Origin: DASQPR01 sp963727415
GTDB taxonomy: Bacteria > Actinomycetota > Actinomycetes > Mycobacteriales > Micromonosporaceae
DNA length: 64,000 nucleotides
Assembly: GCA_963727415.1 (NCBI GenBank)
Contig: CAVSGF010000003.1
Span: 558,001 to 622,000 of the forward strand
Direction: 5' to 3'
Part shown: piece by piece, positions 37,367 to 45,593 of the stretch
Layout of the letters: each line of letters opens with the position of its first letter
Position numbering within the stretch: position 1 is the first letter of the stretch
Made by a program: the position numbers and the translations under genes
Notes under the pieces: generated by a model
Databases searched by the model: none
The model's input: only the letters and a program-made list of their open reading frames with translations
What the model was told of the DNA's origin: nothing

Positions 37367-38437
37367 CTATGAAGCGACCTCGAACAGGTCGGGCATCGGT
37401 TCCGCGGCCGGTTCCGCGGCCGGGCCGCCAAGTTCCTGCTTGCGATCCCTTGCCACCCAGTCGGTCCGGGATGACCAGCCGCCGTTGGTAGGGGCGCAGG
37501 CCGGCATTACCAGCGTCGCGTTCCGCGGCCGAGCCGCCGATCCCCGCCCCCTTACTTCGATGGCCAGCTCGCGGCTCAGCAACCGTCCCGCGCCGTTGTC
37601 CAGGCCATGCCAGGCGCCACCGGTGGACCGGAGGACCACGTCGGCACCCGGCATCCGGCCGTACCCGATCAGGACGTTCCCCCGCTGCCGGGCCCGCGCG
37701 CTCAAGCGGCCGGCCATGCTGGCCGCGATCGGCCCCGGGGGTGCCACGACCACGATGTCAACTCCGTCGAGCAGGGCCCCGACGATCGTTGTCCACTCCG
37801 GACCCGGATGCGGCACCAGAGCCAAGCGGTCTAGAGCGATGCCGGCTTCCGCGGCGGCCACCGCGCCAAACGTGGGCAACCCGACCACCGCACACCAGGA
37901 GCCGGTCCTGGACGCCTCGGCCAGTAGCGCGATCACCAGCGACATGCCCCCTGAGTCGCCGATCGCACCAATCGTGGAGCCGCGGCGCAAGCCTCGGGCC
38001 GGCAGCAGACCGCGCAATTGCGGAACCACGGGCAGGATCCGATCGGGCTCGTCCAGGAACCCGAACCCACCGGCCTCCGGACCCGGATCCGGTGCCGGAT
38101 GCGGTACGGACGGCGCCAGGGTACCGGCGACCAGCGGAACGACCTTCGCCCCTTCCACGGCAGGGCGATGCGGGCCTGGAATCCCGGTCGTCCCATCCCT
38201 GATTTTTTCGACTAGTGCGGATCGGCCACTCTTTTCCTCACCTGAGGTGGCCGTGCGCACCAGGCCCGCAAGTCCGATCGACCGGACCAGATCGGCGGCA
38301 TCCTGCGCCCGGGACCACGTCTTCCGGCCAGTTGAGCCGGACGCCTGACCCGATTCGGTGCCTGCCGTTAGATCATCTGGATCCGCCTCCAGATCGGGTG
38401 CGCCCTGCCGTGCCGGAAACGACACGATCTCGGCCAC
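37367..38437 (-). CDS. imuA': ImuA' (actinobacterial mutasome accessory protein)
   Basis: 356 aa. RecA-like fold without a standard P-loop: ILPVVPQLRGLLPARGLRRGSTIGAIGDSGGMSLVIALLAEASRTGSWCAVVG, then PGPEWTTIVGALLDGVDIVVVAPP. Disordered acidic N-terminal about 100 residues. In mycobacteria ImuA' works with ImuB and DnaE2 in damage-induced mutagenesis, and the gene order here, imuA'-imuB-dnaE2 on one strand, supports the call. Ends 83 bp before imuB, with a separate SOS box for imuB in that gap. ATG 38437. Confidence 0.88.
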   Translation of the reverse strand: MAEIVSFPARQGAPDLEADPDDLTAGTESGQASGSTGRKTWSRAQDAADLVRSIGLAGLVRTATSGEEKSGRSALVEKIRDGTTGIPGPHRPAVEGAKVVPLVAGTLAPSVPHPAPDPGPEAGGFGFLDEPDRILPVVPQLRGLLPARGLRRGSTIGAIGDSGGMSLVIALLAEASRTGSWCAVVGLPTFGAVAAAEAGIALDRLALVPHPGPEWTTIVGALLDGVDIVVVAPPGPIAASMAGRLSARARQRGNVLIGYGRMPGADVVLRSTGGAWHGLDNGAGRLLSRELAIEVRGRGSAARPRNATLVMPACAPTNGGWSSRTDWVARDRKQELGGPAAEPAAEPMPDLFEVAS

Positions 38438-38544
38438 CGAAAACGCCCCCCTCAGTGCTTGCGCATCTCGGTCGTGGTTGGACTCGACAGCCCTCCGGCG
38501 CGGGAACCGCGATGTGGGAACCGAAGGGCCGCCGAAAACGCACC

Positions 38545-39045
38545 TCAGGCCACCAGTTCGTCGAGCAGTCCCGGGTGCCGCAGACCGAGGGCGAGTTCAA
38601 CCACGGAGACGAACGATGCAGCCGCGCGGACCAGATCATCAGCCTCCCGCGCCGTTACCACCCTGGGGATGCCGGCCTCGGCGGCGGCCCGCTTGCCGGC
38701 ACTTGCCGAAAAGTAGCTGGCCCACTCCCCCAGTTCCGGCGCGATCATCGATAGCAGCACCCAGACACTGGTCAACTTGCTGCGACGGCTGGGAACGGGC
38801 TTGGCCCGGGCGGCCACCACCGCGGCGGCGGCTCGTAAGCCAGCCAAGTGGGCGCTGGCATAACGAAGACCATCCGACGGCTGCTCCGCCGCCTCTTCCA
38901 GGCCACGTCGAGCCAGTGCCAGCAGTTGCGACGGTGTCCGATGCGGGAACGCATGGGACGGGACCGACGGCAACTCGGCCACCGCCGAGCGCCGAGCCTG
39001 AGAAACCGACCCGTTCGTCGCGTTGAGCTTTGAGATGGTTGCCAT
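38545..39045 (-). CDS. SAV_6107-type HEPN-domain protein
   Basis: 166 aa from ATG 39045 (GAGG 8 nt upstream; a TTG 21 nt earlier is less likely). All-helical: PSQLLALARRGLEEAAEQPSDGLRYASAHLAGLRAAAAVVAARAKP, then SVWVLLSMIAPELGEWASYFSASAGKRAAAEAG and VSVVELALG. This matches the actinobacterial SAV_6107 HEPN family often found next to imuA'/dnaE2. HEPN domains occur in RNases and nucleotidyltransferase partners; no R-x4-6-H catalytic motif is obvious. First gene downstream of the strong LexA box at 39335, so probably SOS induced. Confidence 0.85.
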   Translation of the reverse strand: MATISKLNATNGSVSQARRSAVAELPSVPSHAFPHRTPSQLLALARRGLEEAAEQPSDGLRYASAHLAGLRAAAAVVAARAKPVPSRRSKLTSVWVLLSMIAPELGEWASYFSASAGKRAAAEAGIPRVVTAREADDLVRAAASFVSVVELALGLRHPGLLDELVA

Positions 39046-39334
39046 ATGCCATACCTCTTCTGACAAACCGTGTGGTGCTCATCGATGTCCTCGGTGTGCC
39101 GGCCGGCCGTGGAGCTTCCCGACCACGACCGGCCGACCCGGATCCTTTCCGCCGCCCGGGGGTCGGGGAGGCGGCGGACGAGGATCCGCCGACCTGATCA
39201 GGTCCGTGAACCCGATCTTGGGTGGAGGGCACGCCGCGAACGCACCCTCCGCCGTTTAACGTGGAGCCGGATAGGTTCAAGATCCCTATAGACCCGAGAT
39301 CTACCGGGCCCGAAACCACCTCCACCTCCAGCGT

Positions 39335-39350
39335 TCGAACAGAAGTTCGA
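39335..39350 (-). promoter_or_regulatory. Consensus LexA (SOS) box of HEPN-imuA' operon
   Basis: TCGAACAGAAGTTCGA, an exact match to the actinobacterial LexA palindrome TCGAAC-N4-GTTCGA. It lies 290 bp upstream of the HEPN start. The intervening leader is GC-rich with no clear gene, so either the 5' leader is long or an undetected small gene lies between. Confidence 0.85.
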
Positions 39351-39396
39351 ACACATCTACAGTAAACCCCGGGTGCGACAAGACCGCAACGATTCT

Positions 39397-39412
39397 TCGA
39401 ACATATGTCTTA
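39397..39412. promoter_or_regulatory. Half LexA site
   Basis: TCGAACATATGTCTTA: the left half is exact, the right half has three mismatches. Centre is 62 bp from the consensus box, so it might assist LexA binding. Weak on its own. Confidence 0.35.
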
Positions 39413-39892
39413 ACGATCAAAGTATCGGCAGGTTAAGTGCCGTCCCTGGACTGTCGGCAGAGGCCCCTCGGCCGCAAGCCGCACGGCGTACCGGCACGGG
39501 CCCTGTCCATTTACCTCTTACCTCGGCTCAGTGCTTGTTCCTGAGCTGTCGGCAGAGGCGAGGCGGGGGCCCTCCGGCCCGCCGCGGCCCAGCCACGCAG
39601 TTCAGGAACAAGCACTTACCTGTGTCGCCGGCGGGTCAATCGCGTCCTACCCGCTCATCGCCTCTGCCCTCAGGCACCCGCCACCGGCCAGACGTCGGCA
39701 TCATCGGCACGGTGGAACCGGTGGTTGCCTCCGGCGTGGCGTGGGTGGCGCCGGGCGAGCACCCGTTGTCGGGCCGAATTGCCTGGTGGCCTGCTACTCC
39801 TCGCCGGGATCGGTATCGCCGAAACCGCCCGAACTCCGGGACCCGGCGAAATTGCGGAACTCGCGCCCGATTGAGACGGCAAGATAGTACGC
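39413..39892. other. Gene-free region with REP-like palindromes
   Basis: About 480 bp between the SOS promoter and ybaK-like gene. I find no credible gene. It holds an imperfect direct repeat of about 30 bp (39436-39464 and 39530-39559, sharing CTGTCGGCAGAGGC), the inverted repeat described separately, and a further inverted GCCTCTGCC at about 39660. The last 200 bp carry no recognisable signal other than the presumed promoter of the downstream gene. Confidence 0.6.
39530..39616. repeat. Long inverted repeat, 19-bp arms
   Basis: Arms AGTGCTTGTTCCTGAGCTG (39530-39548) and CAGTTCAGGAACAAGCACT (39598-39616) pair at 18 of 19 positions around a very GC-rich 49-nt loop that can itself fold. No T tract follows. 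Could be a REP-type element or a strong RNA hairpin. Confidence 0.75.
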
Positions 39893-40381
39893 ATGCGTGA
39901 TCACCCCAACGTCCGCTCCGTTCAAGACGAGTTGCTAGCCGCCGACGCCATCAACGGTTCCGGTGAGCCGAGCCAGATCCGGGTGCTGCCGGACGCGGTG
40001 TCCACTGCCGTCGCCGCCGCGGCCGCGCTGGGCGTCGAGGTCGGCGCCATCGCCAACTCGCTCATCTTCTCCGCCGACGGCCAGCCGGTACTGGTGCTCA
40101 CGTCCGGGGCACATCGAGTGGACACCGCCAAGGTGGCGGCGGTCCTCGGCGCAACGGCGCTGAAGCGAGCCGCCCCGGACTTCGTACGTGATCATGCTGG
40201 CCAAGTGATCGGCGGCGTGGCTCCGCTCGGCCACCCGAAACCGATCCGGACCCTGGTCGACATCGCTCTTGATCAGTACGACGAGGTGTGGGCGGCCGGC
40301 GGCATCCCACATGCCGTGTTTCCCACCACCTTCCGCGAGCTGGTTCGCATTACCGCGGGCACACCGACCGAAGTCGCGTGA
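39893..40381 (+). CDS. YbaK/EbsC-family aminoacyl-tRNA deacylase
   Basis: 162 aa from ATG 39893. YbaK fold hydrolysing mischarged Cys- or Ala-tRNA-Pro-type substrates: AIANSLIFSADGQPVLVLTSGAHRVDTAKVAAVLGA, ADFV-like PDFVRDHAGQVIGGVAPLGHPKPI, with the conserved Lys (AKVAAV) and GGVAP segment. The exact tRNA specificity cannot be read. Followed 16 bp later by a GNAT gene. Confidence 0.9.
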   Translation: MRDHPNVRSVQDELLAADAINGSGEPSQIRVLPDAVSTAVAAAAALGVEVGAIANSLIFSADGQPVLVLTSGAHRVDTAKVAAVLGATALKRAAPDFVRDHAGQVIGGVAPLGHPKPIRTLVDIALDQYDEVWAAGGIPHAVFPTTFRELVRITAGTPTEVA

Positions 40382-40397
40382 CGTAGCGTCTGCCGAC

Positions 40398-40952
40398 ATG
40401 AGACTCGTCGCGTGGACCGGGGCCGACATGGCGCACCGGCTGGACGACGTCGTCGCCGTCTACGGCCAGGCCATGGGGTACGGCCCGGCCATGCTGGAAT
40501 CCCGGCGCGGCTACGTGGCCACGCACGTCACCCGGCCCGGGTTCCGGGCGGTCGCGACGCTGGACGAGAGCGGTCAGCTGATCGGATTCGGGTACGGATA
40601 CACCTCCGCCGGCGGCCAATGGTGGCATGACCAGGTACGGGCTGGGCTCTCGCGGGACGCGCGCAAGCACTGGCTCACCGACTGCTTCGAGATCGTCGAG
40701 TTGCACGTCCGGCCCGCCGCGCAGGGGTACGGCATCGGCGCCAGCCAGCTCAGCGCGCTGCTGCACATGGCCTCCGGAACGCAGGTACTGCTCTCCACCC
40801 CGGAGGCGGACGAGAACGCATCCCGGGCGTGGCGGCTCTACCGGCGGTTCTCATTCGTCGACGTGCTGCGCAACTTCTACTTTCCGGGCGACGCGCGCGC
40901 TTTCGCGATTCTGGGGAGGCCGCGACTGCTGACGGGCGCCAAACCTGCTTGA
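40398..40952 (+). CDS. GNAT-family N-acetyltransferase
   Basis: 184 aa from ATG 40398. RAVATLDESGQLIGFGYGYTSAGGQWWHDQV, then the acetyl-CoA loop VELHVRPAAQGYGIGASQLSALL and ASRAWRLYRRFSFVDVLRNFYFPGDARAFAILGR. Close 16-bp spacing suggests cotranscription with the YbaK-like gene. Substrate unknown. Confidence 0.85.
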   Translation: MRLVAWTGADMAHRLDDVVAVYGQAMGYGPAMLESRRGYVATHVTRPGFRAVATLDESGQLIGFGYGYTSAGGQWWHDQVRAGLSRDARKHWLTDCFEIVELHVRPAAQGYGIGASQLSALLHMASGTQVLLSTPEADENASRAWRLYRRFSFVDVLRNFYFPGDARAFAILGRPRLLTGAKPA

Positions 40953-40984
40953 TGGCACCGGGCACGCACGCCGGTGACCCCTAT

Positions 40985-41020
40985 CTCGTCCTAGTCGGCT
41001 AACTCGTCCTAGTCGGCGAC
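40985..41020. repeat. 18-bp tandem duplication over a stop codon
   Basis: Copies 40985-41002 and 41003-41020 agree at 15 of 18 positions (shared CTCGTCCTAGTCGGC). On the minus strand each copy encodes AD followed by TAG, so the phosphatidyltransferase gene ends at the first and would end at the second if it read through. Confidence 0.75.
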
Positions 41021-41947
41021 GGCGTGCCGCCCTCGCGGCGGTTCATCATCCGTCGCGCTCGACGTGTAGACGGCACCGGTGCGCGGTCGCTCGGCCATCT
41101 CGGCGACGGCTCGCCGCAGCTCCTCATCGGCCGCCGGGGCGGCCCAGGATTCGGGCCACCGGGTTACCGGCGGCTCGGAAGCCGCGAACGCCTCGGCCGA
41201 CGGTTGCGGTACGGCCCGATCGGCACCCGGCGGTTTGCCGCGTACCGACCAGGGCGGCCACCGGCGGCCATGCAGAACCCGGTGAATCGTCGCGAATAGC
41301 TGCAGGAAACCCAGCAGCGACAGAACGATCCAGACCGCGACGGCGATGGTCGCCACGCCGGCACCCACGTCCGGGCTGGCAAGCCCCACCGGGCCGGCCA
41401 GCGCGAGGCCGACCGCGGTCAGGATCACCCGGGTCGGGCGCTCCCCGAGCGTGACTCCGCCGATCTCGGTCATGCCGGCGGCATTCGCTCGGGCACGCAC
41501 GTACTCGTGCATCCAGGTCAGGGCCCCGGCGATCAAGACCACATAAGCCGGCACTCCGACCAGCCAGAACGCCGCTAGCCAGATCACTTCCGCCAGGCGA
41601 TCCACGACCGAGTCGTAGACATAGCCGAGCCGGGTGGTGTGATCGGTGATGATCGCGAGAGCACCGTCAACCGTGTCGGCGAGCGCGGCCACCACCACCA
41701 TCAGAGCAGCCAGCGGCAGCCACGGCGGTCCCTGAGCCGCGAACACCGGCACCACAATGCTCGCGAGAAACCCCGTCGCGGTGATCGCGCCCGGGCGGAT
41801 CCGCAGCCGCGCACACGTCCGTGCGATCGTGTAACCAAACCTCAGCCAGCCCCGTACCGTCGTGCGTGCCCGCCTCGGGTCGCCGCCGCCGTGCAGGCGA
41901 GCCCACATTGGTGCGTACTCGTCCCAGCTCGGCAACGTCACCGGCAT
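41009..41947 (-). CDS. CDP-alcohol phosphatidyltransferase family protein
   Basis: Membrane enzyme moving a phosphatidyl group from CDP-diacylglycerol to an alcohol. 312 aa from ATG 41947 (GAGGGGCCCTCA upstream), 11 bp after metF. The catalytic motif is DTVDGALAIITDHTTRLGYVYDSVVD: all four Asp of D-x2-DG-x2-A-R-x8-G-x3-D-x3-D are present, but the Arg is Ile, which is unusual. About five membrane helices, then a long hydrophilic tail (about 230-312) rich in Pro/Ala. The alcohol substrate is not inferable. Confidence 0.85.
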   Translation of the reverse strand: MPVTLPSWDEYAPMWARLHGGGDPRRARTTVRGWLRFGYTIARTCARLRIRPGAITATGFLASIVVPVFAAQGPPWLPLAALMVVVAALADTVDGALAIITDHTTRLGYVYDSVVDRLAEVIWLAAFWLVGVPAYVVLIAGALTWMHEYVRARANAAGMTEIGGVTLGERPTRVILTAVGLALAGPVGLASPDVGAGVATIAVAVWIVLSLLGFLQLFATIHRVLHGRRWPPWSVRGKPPGADRAVPQPSAEAFAASEPPVTRWPESWAAPAADEELRRAVAEMAERPRTGAVYTSSATDDEPPRGRHAVAD

Positions 41948-41958
41948 TGAGGGCCCCT

Positions 41959-42873
41959 CTACACGCGTACGGCGGACAGGTCCCGCCACAGCTCGCGCGT
42001 CGCGGTCGACCGGTTCAACGTGATGAAGTGGATGCCGGGAACGCCCTCGTCCAGAAGCCGCGCGCACATGCCGGTCATCTGCTCGATGCCGAGCTTGCGG
42101 ACCGCGGCGGGATCATCAGCGATGCGCTCGAACTGCGCCGCGAGCGCGCGCGGGAACGGCGCGCCGGACAGCTTCTCTGACTTGGCTATGGTTCCGATGT
42201 TGGTCACCGGCATGACTCCGGCGACGATCGGGGTTTCGCAGCCGGCGTCCGCGACCCGATCGCGCAGCCGCAGGTAGTCGTCGGTCTCGAAGAACATCTG
42301 CGTAATGGCGAAATCGGCGCCCGAGCGGCACTTGGCGACGAAGTTTCGAGTGTCGTCCTCGATGGTCGCCGACCTCGGGTGCTTGTACGGGAACGCGGCG
42401 ACACCGACGCTGAAGTCGCCGGACTCCCGGACCAGCCGGACCAGCTCGGATGCGTACCGTACGCCGTCGGGATGCTTGATCCACTCTCCGGACGGGTTGC
42501 CCGGCGGATCACCGCGGACGGCCAGCACGTTGTGCACGCCGGCGTCAGCGAGCCGACCGATCATGTGACGTAGCTCGGCGATCGAGTGGTTCACGGCGGT
42601 CAGGTGTGCCATCGGCAGCAGGGTGGTCTCGGTGGCGATCTGCTCGGTGGCGGCAACCGTGTTGTCCCGGGTCGACCCGCCCGCCCCGTACGTGATCGAG
42701 ACGAACGACGGCCGGAGCGACTCCAGCTCGCGGATCGCCTTCCAGAGCTGTGCGGCTTGCTCGGCGCTGCGGGGCGGGAAGAACTCGAAGGAGAAGGTGG
42801 GCGCGGGGTCGCGTACGAGATCTCCGATGGACGCGTGTCCGCCGGGCATGATCGAAGGGAGTCCGAGTGCCAC
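41959..42873 (-). CDS. metF: 5,10-methylenetetrahydrofolate reductase
   Basis: Reduces methylene-THF to methyl-THF for methionine synthesis. About 304 aa from GTG 42873. FAD-type signatures: TFSFEFFPPRSAEQ, FVSITYGAGGSTRDNT, HLTAVNHSIAELR, NVLAVRGDPPG, ITQMFFETDDYLRLRDRV and the C-terminal GIHFITLNRSTATRELW. The start is supported by TACAGT 6 nt upstream, giving a leaderless mRNA; ATG 42843 is the alternative. The frame open further upstream to 43149 is antisense to other coding sequence. Confidence 0.93.
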   Translation of the reverse strand: MALGLPSIMPGGHASIGDLVRDPAPTFSFEFFPPRSAEQAAQLWKAIRELESLRPSFVSITYGAGGSTRDNTVAATEQIATETTLLPMAHLTAVNHSIAELRHMIGRLADAGVHNVLAVRGDPPGNPSGEWIKHPDGVRYASELVRLVRESGDFSVGVAAFPYKHPRSATIEDDTRNFVAKCRSGADFAITQMFFETDDYLRLRDRVADAGCETPIVAGVMPVTNIGTIAKSEKLSGAPFPRALAAQFERIADDPAAVRKLGIEQMTGMCARLLDEGVPGIHFITLNRSTATRELWRDLSAVRV

Positions 42874-42947
42874 ACACCGACTGTATCCGCCCATTACCCA
42901 CCAGCTCGGTGACAATCCCAGCCTTTGGGTCACCGTGTCGTTGATCA

Positions 42948-43424
42948 TCAGCCCGCCAGCCAGCCGGGGTCGACCACGACCGAGGCCCATCGGGGCGCAC
43001 GATGGCCTGCGGCAAGGCAGACCGGTACGGCATGGGCGGTCCCCCGCAGCAGGAACCGCTCGCGCCAGGCCGGGCCGACCCGGGAGCGCACGAACAAGAC
43101 CGGCACCGGGCCGCGGTACCCGGGAAACTGACTGATCTCGATCCGCCACCGGCAGCGCAGTCCGGCCCGGTCATACGCTCTCCGTGCCGGGGACCCGGAG
43201 CGGGCCCGGGCACCGACGTCAACCACGGTCCCGACCGACATCACGTCGATACGGTCGTCATCCTGACCGGCTCCCGCGGTGACCACCGCCGCCGGCCGGA
43301 TCGCCGACTCGCCGCAGCCGTCCACCCAAACCCCGGTTCGTACCACGTACGGCACCGGCAGCTGGCCCCCGAGAATATTCGCGATACGCGCGGCAAGCGC
43401 CGCCGGCCGACGATCGTCCACCAT
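42948..43424 (-). CDS. Uma2-like (PD-(D/E)xK-fold) protein
   Basis: 158 aa from ATG 43424 with GGGGGACACG upstream. LAARIANILGGQLPVPYVVRTGVWVDGCGESAIRPAAVVTAG, then DDRIDVMSVGTVVDVGARARSGSPARRAYDRAGLRCRWRIEI and HAVPVCLAAGHRAPRW follow the layout of Uma2-family putative restriction-endonuclease-fold proteins common in actinobacteria. The usual catalytic D...ExK residues are poorly kept (RPAAVV, VVDVGA), so it may be inactive. Alone, without a methyltransferase. Divergent from the HTH gene at 43693. Confidence 0.6.
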   Translation of the reverse strand: MVDDRRPAALAARIANILGGQLPVPYVVRTGVWVDGCGESAIRPAAVVTAGAGQDDDRIDVMSVGTVVDVGARARSGSPARRAYDRAGLRCRWRIEISQFPGYRGPVPVLFVRSRVGPAWRERFLLRGTAHAVPVCLAAGHRAPRWASVVVDPGWLAG

Positions 43425-43692
43425 CGTGTCCCCCTTCCGGACCGGCCCGACGTCCGAGCCCGCGACGCTGAGCCAACTCCGGCCGGCCCGGTTTGGGAGG
43501 GGCCAGAAGCGGGGGCCATTTGCGCGGCCGGCCGGCGGCGGGCCGGATCGACGCTCCGGATCGGCCGGCCCGCGGAAAACCGTCGTACCGGCGCGATAGA
43601 ACGGTTCCGGCGGCGGCACCCGGGGGTCGCGAACCATGGTGCCGGCCGCCACAGGGGGTCTTGACCGGAATGTCAAGACAAAGGGTCTGCAC

Positions 43693-44130
43693 ATGTCAGT
43701 TCTTCCAGCACCACCGCCCGCGACCGCCATCCGCGCCCACGCCTGGCCACCGGACGAATCGCTCGGACCGCTGTTGCTGCGGCGTCGCCACGCGATCGGG
43801 CTGTCCCAGGGCCGGCTCGCCACACGGCTCTGCGAGGTGGCCGGGCTGCCGACGCTCAGCCGGCACGAGATTTCCCGGTGGGAGCGCGAGGAGCGAATCC
43901 CGACCCGGTTCTGGCGACCGTGGCTGGCCGACGTCCTCGGCGTACCGGTGCCACGGATCGAGGCGGCCGCGATCGTCACCCGTAATCGCCGGCGGGTGGC
44001 GACCAGCCCGCCATGGCGGATGATCGAAGTGAGGGTGCAGGCCGGCACCGATGGCCGCCTCCAATGCACTCCGGTGCGGATGACAAGATACCGTCCCTCA
44101 GGTGAGCACAGCCCCAACGGATCGCGATGA
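43693..44130 (+). CDS. XRE-type helix-turn-helix protein
   Basis: 145 aa from ATG 43693 (AAAGGG upstream). LGPLLLRRRHAIGLSQGRLATRLCEVAGLPTLSRHEISRWEREERIPTRFWRPWLADVLGV is a clear Cro/C1-type HTH, followed by a basic region with no ligand domain recognised. Its 3' end overlaps the polyprenyl synthase start by 29 bp, so the two are cotranscribed. Confidence 0.8.
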   Translation: MSVLPAPPPATAIRAHAWPPDESLGPLLLRRRHAIGLSQGRLATRLCEVAGLPTLSRHEISRWEREERIPTRFWRPWLADVLGVPVPRIEAAAIVTRNRRRVATSPPWRMIEVRVQAGTDGRLQCTPVRMTRYRPSGEHSPNGSR

Positions 44131-45172
44131 CCTGCGACGACGCGTTGAGTCGGCGCTCGGCCGGTTCCTGTCCGGCCAGCGCACCAACCTGCTCGCCATC
44201 GACGGGTCGCTGGCCGCCGTCGCGGACGCGATCGACGGGCTCGTACTCGGCGGCGGCAAGCGGCTGCGACCGGCGTTCGCCTACTGGGGCTACCGGGGTG
44301 CCGGTGGCCGGGACCGCGACACCGCGGTCGCGGCCTTCGCGGCGCTGGAGCTGGTCCAGGCGAGCGCCCTGATCCACGACGACGTGATGGACGCCTCGGA
44401 CACCCGCCGCGGCGAGCCCGCGGTGCACCGCCGGTTCGAACGTCAGCACCGGGACGCCGGATGGCATGGCGGGTCCGGCTCTTTCGGCGAGGCGGCGGCG
44501 ATCCTGATCGGCGATCTGTGCCTGGTCTGGTCCGACGAGATGCTCAGCGCGGCGGGTCTGGACCAGGCCGCGCTGAGCCGTGCCCGGCCGGTCTTCGACC
44601 AGATGCGTACCGAGGTCATGGTCGGCCAGTACTTGGACGTGCTGACTCAGGCTACGGGAGAGATGTCGGTTCACCGCGCGAGCCAGGTGGCACGGTTCAA
44701 GTCGGCGAAGTACACGGTGGAACGGCCGCTGCTGATGGGTGCCGCGGTGGCCGGCGCATCGGCGCCGATCGAGGCCGCCTACTCCCGGTTCGGCCTGGCA
44801 CTGGGTGAGGCATTCCAGCTGCGCGACGACATTCTCGGCGTCTTCGGTGACCCGGCCGAGACCGGCAAGCCGGCCGGTGACGATCTTCGCGAGGGCAAGC
44901 GCACCTTCTTGATCGCCTCCGCCTACGAGCATGCCGACCCGGACGACGCGCGGGTGATCCGCGAGGACCTGGGCGATACGAAGCTGGACGATGAGCGCAT
45001 CGGCCGGTTGCGCCGGATCATCGAAGACTCCGGAGCCCGGGTCCGTACCGAGGTCCGGATCTCCGAACTGGCGGCCGTGGCTCGCGGCGCCATCGGCTCG
45101 GTGCCGCTCGCGGCCGACGCTGCCGAGGTGCTCAATCAGCTGGTCGAAGCCGCCACGCGCCGGGACCGCTAG
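44102..45172 (+). CDS. Polyprenyl (geranylgeranyl-type) diphosphate synthase
   Basis: Chain-elongating prenyltransferase, 356 aa from GTG 44102. First Asp-rich motif is LIHDDVMDASDTRRG (DDxxD), second LRDDILGVFGD; KRLRPAF and KSAKYTVERPLLMG are conserved. The layout suits a C20 or longer product, which could feed carotenoids via the CrtYc/CrtYd cyclase encoded 1.2 kb away; product length needs assay. Overlaps the HTH gene upstream and the opposing barstar gene by 41 bp downstream. Confidence 0.92.
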   Translation: MSTAPTDRDDLRRRVESALGRFLSGQRTNLLAIDGSLAAVADAIDGLVLGGGKRLRPAFAYWGYRGAGGRDRDTAVAAFAALELVQASALIHDDVMDASDTRRGEPAVHRRFERQHRDAGWHGGSGSFGEAAAILIGDLCLVWSDEMLSAAGLDQAALSRARPVFDQMRTEVMVGQYLDVLTQATGEMSVHRASQVARFKSAKYTVERPLLMGAAVAGASAPIEAAYSRFGLALGEAFQLRDDILGVFGDPAETGKPAGDDLREGKRTFLIASAYEHADPDDARVIREDLGDTKLDDERIGRLRRIIEDSGARVRTEVRISELAAVARGAIGSVPLAADAAEVLNQLVEAATRRDR

Positions 45173-45593
45173 CACCATCGCGAGATCCCGGATAGATCAC
45201 GTACAGCGGCGGGAGGTCCATCTCCACTCGCGCTTCGATCGCCTCGTCCAGGATGGCGCCGGCGCGTTCGGCCAGTTCCGGCCGCGATCGGGCGAACATG
45301 GCATAGTGCTGCCATAGGACCGCCACTCCGGCGCCGGGCAGCCATGACAGGTCTCGCAGGCAGTCGGCGAAGGCATCCCAGTTGTGCCCGAACCAGCCAG
45401 GAAACCGCAATCCGGCCGCGAACTGCGCGAACAACTCTGATCGCCCGGTCACGGCACGGCCGCTGATCACTCCGGAGTACCAGCCGGCCGCGGCGATCTC
45501 CGCCCGGACGGCGCGCAGCGAGACCGAGCCGGCCAGCCAGTATCGGCCCGGCACCAGCGAGCCGTCGAACATGGCTGCCCATGCCTCGTTCAC
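45132..45593 (-). CDS. Barstar-family RNase inhibitor
   Basis: 153 aa from GTG 45593, overlapping the RNase stop (GTGA). Barstar fold: RYWLAGSVSLRAVRAEIAAAGWYSGVISGRAVTGRSELFAQFAAGLRFPGWFGHNWDAFADCLRDLSWLPGAG. Intracellular inhibitor expected to neutralise its partner RNase before secretion. Placed directly after the RNase gene, so stoichiometric coupling is likely. Confidence 0.88.
   Translation of the reverse strand: MNEAWAAMFDGSLVPGRYWLAGSVSLRAVRAEIAAAGWYSGVISGRAVTGRSELFAQFAAGLRFPGWFGHNWDAFADCLRDLSWLPGAGVAVLWQHYAMFARSRPELAERAGAILDEAIEARVEMDLPPLYVIYPGSRDGASGPGAWRLRPAD

Noticed and set aside
42948..44117. Long 389-codon form of the Uma2-like gene
   Set aside because: The first 230 codons overlap the divergent HTH gene and have non-protein composition; ATG 43424 has a proper ribosome site.
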